This document shows positions 49,655 to 52,776 of a stretch of DNA of 52,776 nt, one piece after another. The translations under genes and the position numbers were made by a program. Position 1 is the stretch's first letter; each line of letters begins with the position of its first letter. The stretch is taken from NCBI RefSeq assembly GCF_902706225.1, contig NZ_CACSKB010000028.1, forward strand, positions 1-52,776, written 5' to 3'. Below the pieces are notes generated by a model that made no database searches, was not told the origin of the DNA, and worked only from the letters and a program-made list of their open reading frames with translations. The DNA comes from Microbacterium sp. 18062. Its GTDB lineage: Bacteria; Actinomycetota; Actinomycetes; Actinomycetales; Microbacteriaceae.

Positions 49655-51127
49655 CTAGGCGAACGGGCTCGGGGTGAGGGTGTACTTGGTCTGCAGGTAC
49701 TCGTGGATGCCCTCGGCCCCGCCCTCGCGGCCGAGGCCGGACAGCTTCCAGCCGCCGAACGGCGCGGCGGCGTTGGAGACGACCCCCACGTTCAGCCCCA
49801 TCATCCCGGTCTCGAGACGCTCGATCATGCGCTGACCGCGTGCGAGGCTCTCGGTGTACACGTACGACACGAGTCCGTACTCGGTGTCGTTGGCCAGGCG
49901 CACGGCGTCGTCCTCGTCGTCGAACGGCACGATCGCGAGCACGGGGCCGAAGATCTCCTCGCGCAGGATGTCGCTGCCCGCCCGCACGTTCGCGATGACC
50001 GTGGGCTGGTAGAAGGTGCCCGGGCCGTCGACGGCGCTGCCGCCGGTGCGCAGCTCGGCGCCGCGCGAGACGGCGTCCTCGACCAGCTGCGACGCCTTCG
50101 CCACGGCACGGTCGTCGATGAGCGGACCGATCGTCACGCCTTCCTCGGTGCCGCGCCCGATGCCGAACGACCGCACGCGCTCGGTCACGCGCCGTGCGAA
50201 CTCGTCGGCGACCGAACGGTGCACGATGAAGCGGTTCGCCGCGGTGCACGCCTGCCCGATATTGCGGAACTTCGCCGCGATCGCCCCGTCCACCGCCTTG
50301 TCGAGATCGGCATCGTCGAACACGACGAACGGAGCGTTGCCGCCGAGCTCCATCGAGGTGCGCAGCACCCCGCCTGCGGCCTGCTCGAGCAGCTTCTGCC
50401 CCACCGGCGTCGACCCGGTGAACGAGAGCTTGCGCAACCGCGGGTCGCGGATGATCGGCTCCGAGACCGCGCCCGAGGTCGACGTCGTGATGACGTTCAC
50501 GACGCCCGCCGGCAGTCCGGCGTCCTCGAGCAGCTTCACGAAGTACAGCGTCGTCAGCGGTGTCAGCTCCGCCGGCTTGACGACCACGGTGCAGCCCGCC
50601 GCGAGTGCCGGGGCGATCTTGCGGGTCGCCATCGCGAGCGGGAAGTTCCACGGCGTGATGAGGAAGCACGGGCCGACCGGATGCTGCGACACGATCATGC
50701 GCCCCGTCCCCTCGGGGTTGGGTCCGTACCGGCCCTGGATCCGCGGCGCCTCCTCGCCGAACCACCGCAGGAACTCGCCGCCGTAGGCGACCTCTCCGCG
50801 CGCCTCAGCGAGCGGCTTGCCCATCTCGATCGTCATGAGGAGGGCGAAGTCCTCCTTGCGCTGCTGCAACAGGTCGAACGCACGGCGCAGCAGCTCACCA
50901 CGTTCACGTGCCGGTGTCGCCGCCCACGCGGGGAACGCGTCCACCGCGGCGTCCAGGGCGGCCGTGCCGTCTGCCACGGACGCCGACGCGATCGTCCTGA
51001 CGGTCCTGCCCGTGGCCGGGTCCTGCACCGTCAGCGTCGCGCCACCCTCGGCCGCCCGCCACTCGCCGCCGATGAACAGCCGGTCCGGAACGTCGGCCAG
51101 CAGCGTGGACTCACGGTCGTCGGTCAT
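49655..51127 (-). CDS. NAD(P)-dependent aldehyde dehydrogenase (succinate-semialdehyde type)
   Basis: A 490-residue aldehyde dehydrogenase close to GabD-type succinate-semialdehyde dehydrogenases. Catalytic Cys is in GQACTAANRF, Glu in SMELGGNAPFVVFDD; TPWNFPLAM and KLSFTGSTPVGQ line the cofactor site. The ATG at 51127 follows GAGGGAG by five bases. GabT-type aminotransferase is not in the window, so the real substrate may be another semialdehyde. Confidence 0.9.
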   Translation of the reverse strand: MTDDRESTLLADVPDRLFIGGEWRAAEGGATLTVQDPATGRTVRTIASASVADGTAALDAAVDAFPAWAATPARERGELLRRAFDLLQQRKEDFALLMTIEMGKPLAEARGEVAYGGEFLRWFGEEAPRIQGRYGPNPEGTGRMIVSQHPVGPCFLITPWNFPLAMATRKIAPALAAGCTVVVKPAELTPLTTLYFVKLLEDAGLPAGVVNVITTSTSGAVSEPIIRDPRLRKLSFTGSTPVGQKLLEQAAGGVLRTSMELGGNAPFVVFDDADLDKAVDGAIAAKFRNIGQACTAANRFIVHRSVADEFARRVTERVRSFGIGRGTEEGVTIGPLIDDRAVAKASQLVEDAVSRGAELRTGGSAVDGPGTFYQPTVIANVRAGSDILREEIFGPVLAIVPFDDEDDAVRLANDTEYGLVSYVYTESLARGQRMIERLETGMMGLNVGVVSNAAAPFGGWKLSGLGREGGAEGIHEYLQTKYTLTPSPFA

Positions 51128-51355
51128 GTGCACTCCCTCGTCGCGGGTGGAAATCCGGACCACGCGCACGCCGCGGATGCGATCGCGCGGGCATCGTCGC
51201 CTCATTCTCACGGGGACGCCGCGGGAGCGGCACTGTCCGGTGCGGCGCCCAGGAGTCTCCGATTCGCCGCCGCGTACATCGACGGTGAGGAGCACGGCAT
51301 CCGCTCGACTGTCAATCGACACCCGCTCGACATCTGCGCATGGCACCCTATGTCC
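51128..51355. other. Divergent gap between aldehyde dehydrogenase and transglutaminase genes
   Basis: About 230 bases with no supported gene. It contains the ribosome site of the dehydrogenase (51134-51140) and a CACCCT just before the plus-strand start, but no convincing promoter pair. Confidence 0.3.
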
Positions 51356-52150
51356 ATGAACCGCGACGTCTCCGCGCACATCGCCCTCACCGTCACCGAG
51401 CCGGCCGACCTCGTCTTCTCCGTCGCGGTCGCCGCCGGCCACGACGCCGACGAGACGCTCCGGGTGTCCGTCGACGGCGTCGAGGCGCCCGTCGACGAGG
51501 TGCGCGACGCGCACGGCACGCGCCTGCACCGCGTGCGCGCACAGACGGGGAGCCTGCTGCTGGACTATAATGCCGCGATCCGCGGGAGAGCCGTCGCCGA
51601 GCGGGCGGACGCCGCCGACCCGATCCGCTACCTTCGTCCCAGCCGCTACGCGGAGTCCGACGTGCTCGCCCCCACCGCGGCTGCGGAGTTCGGCGGCATC
51701 GAGCACGCGGCGGACCTCCTCGCGGCGGTCTCGTCCTGGGTCGGCACACACCTGATGTACGTGCCCGGATCGTCCCTGCCGACCGACGGGGCCGAGCGCA
51801 CGCTGCTCGCCCGCCAGGGCGTGTGCCGGGACTATGCGCACCTGTGCGTGGCGCTGCTGCGGGCCAGCGGCATCCCCGCCCGCCTGGCCGCGGTCTACGC
51901 ACCGGGGCTGGACCCCATGGACTTCCACGCGGTCGCCGAGGCGTGGGTCGACGATGCATGGTGCGTGGTCGACGCGACGACGCTCGCGCCGCGCGACACG
52001 CTCGTGCGCATCGCGACCGGGCGGGATGCGGCGGACACCGCGTTCCTCACGGTGCAGTCGGGTCGGGCCGACCTCGACACAGTGGAGGTGACCGCCGTCG
52101 CCGACGAGCTGCCCACGGACGACATCACCAGGCTCGTCCCGATCGGCTGA
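51356..52150 (+). CDS. Transglutaminase-like (TgpA/YebA type) domain protein
   Basis: A 264-residue cytosolic protein with a beta-rich N domain (about 1-110) and a transglutaminase-like peptidase core with the catalytic triad: Cys in GVCRDYAHLCVALLRASG, His in DFHAVAEAWVDDA and Asp in CVVDATTLAP. Proteins of this shape are common and mostly uncharacterised. The start is either ATG 51350 or 51356; the second is six bases after CACCCT. It stands before the MarR gene with 48 bases between. Confidence 0.85.
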   Translation: MNRDVSAHIALTVTEPADLVFSVAVAAGHDADETLRVSVDGVEAPVDEVRDAHGTRLHRVRAQTGSLLLDYNAAIRGRAVAERADAADPIRYLRPSRYAESDVLAPTAAAEFGGIEHAADLLAAVSSWVGTHLMYVPGSSLPTDGAERTLLARQGVCRDYAHLCVALLRASGIPARLAAVYAPGLDPMDFHAVAEAWVDDAWCVVDATTLAPRDTLVRIATGRDAADTAFLTVQSGRADLDTVEVTAVADELPTDDITRLVPIG

Positions 52151-52154
52151 GAGT

Positions 52155-52191
52155 GTCAACCGATTGACCCACGGAGTGTCAACTGGTTGAC
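52155..52191. promoter_or_regulatory. Tandem operators before the MarR-type regulator
   Basis: GTCAACCGATTGAC (52155-52168) and GTCAACTGGTTGAC (52178-52191) are two inverted repeats with GTCAA/TTGAC arms four bases apart, in phase (centres 23 bases apart) and each preceded by GAGT. TTGACC (52164) is a candidate -35 with GACTAT (52189-52194) as -10, so bound protein would block the promoter. Autoregulation by the MarR protein and joint control of the quinone reductase gene is the simplest reading. Confidence 0.75.
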
Positions 52192-52198
52192 TATAGGT

Positions 52199-52642
52199 GT
52201 GGCCGATCGCATCAGCTTCACCCTCCAGGAGCTCGTCTCCGTGCTCGACGCGCACGCGGACGTCCGGCTCCGCGCGGCCTACGGCCTCTCGATCGGCGAC
52301 TTCATCTACCTCGCCACGATCGACGATCTGCAACCGGTCGACATCACGACCCTCGCGGGCTGCCTGAACCTCTCGAAGGCCGCCGTCAGCAAGCGCATGC
52401 CGATCCTCGCCGGGGCCGGCTGGATCACGACCTCCGCCGACCCCGATCACGGTCGCCGCGTCATCGTCACCCTGACCGAGCGCGGTGCGACGGTGGTCCG
52501 CGACGCCGGCGACGACCTGGACGGCGAGGTGACCGGCCTCTTCTCAGATCCACGACTGCAGGACGACGGTTTCGACCCCGTCGCTCTCAACCGTCACCTC
52601 GAGACGCTGATCGCCCTCGTCCGGGAGAAGGGAACCCCGTGA
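52199..52642 (+). CDS. MarR-family transcriptional regulator
   Basis: A 147-residue winged-helix repressor: MarR N-terminal helices, the DNA-binding helix (TLAGCLNLSKAAVSKRMPIL, residues 48-67), and the wing (DPDHGRRVIVTLTERG). GTG at 52199 gives the natural N terminus; a TTG at 52187 lies within the operator. Only one cysteine is seen (AGCLN), and it sits within the DNA-binding helix, so a DNA-damage or redox-sensing thiol is not obvious. It overlaps the next gene by GTGA, so the two form an operon. Confidence 0.9.
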   Translation: MADRISFTLQELVSVLDAHADVRLRAAYGLSIGDFIYLATIDDLQPVDITTLAGCLNLSKAAVSKRMPILAGAGWITTSADPDHGRRVIVTLTERGATVVRDAGDDLDGEVTGLFSDPRLQDDGFDPVALNRHLETLIALVREKGTP

Positions 52643-52776
52643 GCACCCGCATCCTCGTCGTCGTCGGAACCCCGTTCGCCGACAGCCTGAACCATGCCCT
52701 CGCCGCCGCGTACGTCGACGGCGCCCGCGCTGCCGGCGCGGAGGTGCGGATCGTCGACCTCGCCGCCGACCCCGTG
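52639..52776 (+). CDS. Flavodoxin-fold NAD(P)H:quinone oxidoreductase, 5' part only
   Basis: The 46 residues present (start VSTRILVVVGTPFADSLNHAL) fit the N-terminal strand and phosphate-binding loop of the NQO1/YwrO-type flavodoxin fold. GTG at 52639 overlaps the MarR stop, with AGAAGGG upstream. A MarR-quinone reductase pair suggests response to quinones or oxidative electrophiles. Cut by the window end. Confidence 0.75.
   Translation, partial: MSTRILVVVGTPFADSLNHALAAAYVDGARAAGAEVRIVDLAADPV

Noticed and set aside
48626..51355. Plus-strand frame open for over 900 codons before the transglutaminase gene
   Set aside because: It is the antisense shadow of the AlkZ-like and aldehyde dehydrogenase genes; only the part from 51356 has real domain content.

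Overview
The window is high-GC (about 70%) and reads as chromosome of a Gram-positive actinomycete of the Microbacteriaceae, most likely Microbacterium or a close relative. This rests on the style of the proteins, many GTG and TTG starts, frequent leaderless -10 elements placed 6-7 bases before the start codon, a RamB-type regulator, and the gene sets themselves. I ran no database search; names come from recognising motifs and family architecture. I saw no tRNA, rRNA, CRISPR array, insertion sequence or prophage gene.

Layout. 1-7113 (minus): nucleoside uptake and salvage (BMP-type lipoprotein, duplicated ABC ATPase, two permeases, cytidine deaminase, thymidine phosphorylase cut by the window edge). 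7389-8504 (minus): mannose-1-phosphate guanylyltransferase. 8565-12277 (plus): succinate dehydrogenase sdhCDAB behind a promoter with an iron-box-like inverted repeat and a second palindrome. 12456-16063: YihY/BrkB membrane protein, small membrane protein, exonuclease III, TrpS. 16232-18359: divergent FadR-type GntR regulator and L-lactate dehydrogenase with an operator between them. 18402-19274: Fpg/Nei glycosylase. 19405-23831: glycerol block (glpK, glpD, divergent SorC-type regulator). 23912-27606: FMN riboswitch and ribD-ribE-ribBA-ribH. 27737-29839: small membrane protein and an MFS transporter. 30118-32354: small HTH protein with tandem operators, then an ABC exporter with an unusual insertion. 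32465-33531: lower-GC pair, a secreted protein and a small partner, neither recognised. 33632-37073: divergent PEP carboxykinase and RamB-like regulator. 37156-39930: a DszC-like flavoprotein and a DszA/NtaA-like FMN monooxygenase, divergent from a CUT1 ABC transporter without its own ATPase (40179-43255). 43320-48494: beta-glucoside PTS operon under LicT-type antitermination (EIIBCA, 6-phospho-beta-glucosidase, antiterminator, lone EIIB domain, HPr). 48527-52776: AlkZ-like protein, aldehyde dehydrogenase, transglutaminase-like protein, MarR regulator with tandem operators, start of a flavodoxin-fold quinone reductase.

How it fits together. Much of the window is carbon-source choice: nucleosides, lactate, glycerol, beta-glucosides and another ABC substrate, feeding the TCA cycle (sdh) and gluconeogenesis (pckG with a RamB-like regulator). 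Several control sites are visible: a shared GGTC-N-GACC operator core at lldD and at the beta-glucoside operon, a CRP-like site at glpD, an iron-box-like site at sdh, and GTCAA/TTGAC operators at two different regulator genes. Convergent gene pairs are often separated by long, nearly perfect nested hairpins with related words, which look like a lineage-specific class of two-way terminators or mobile palindromes. The least explained items are the lower-GC secreted-protein pair, the exporter insertion, and the extra EIIB and HPr proteins inside the PTS operon.
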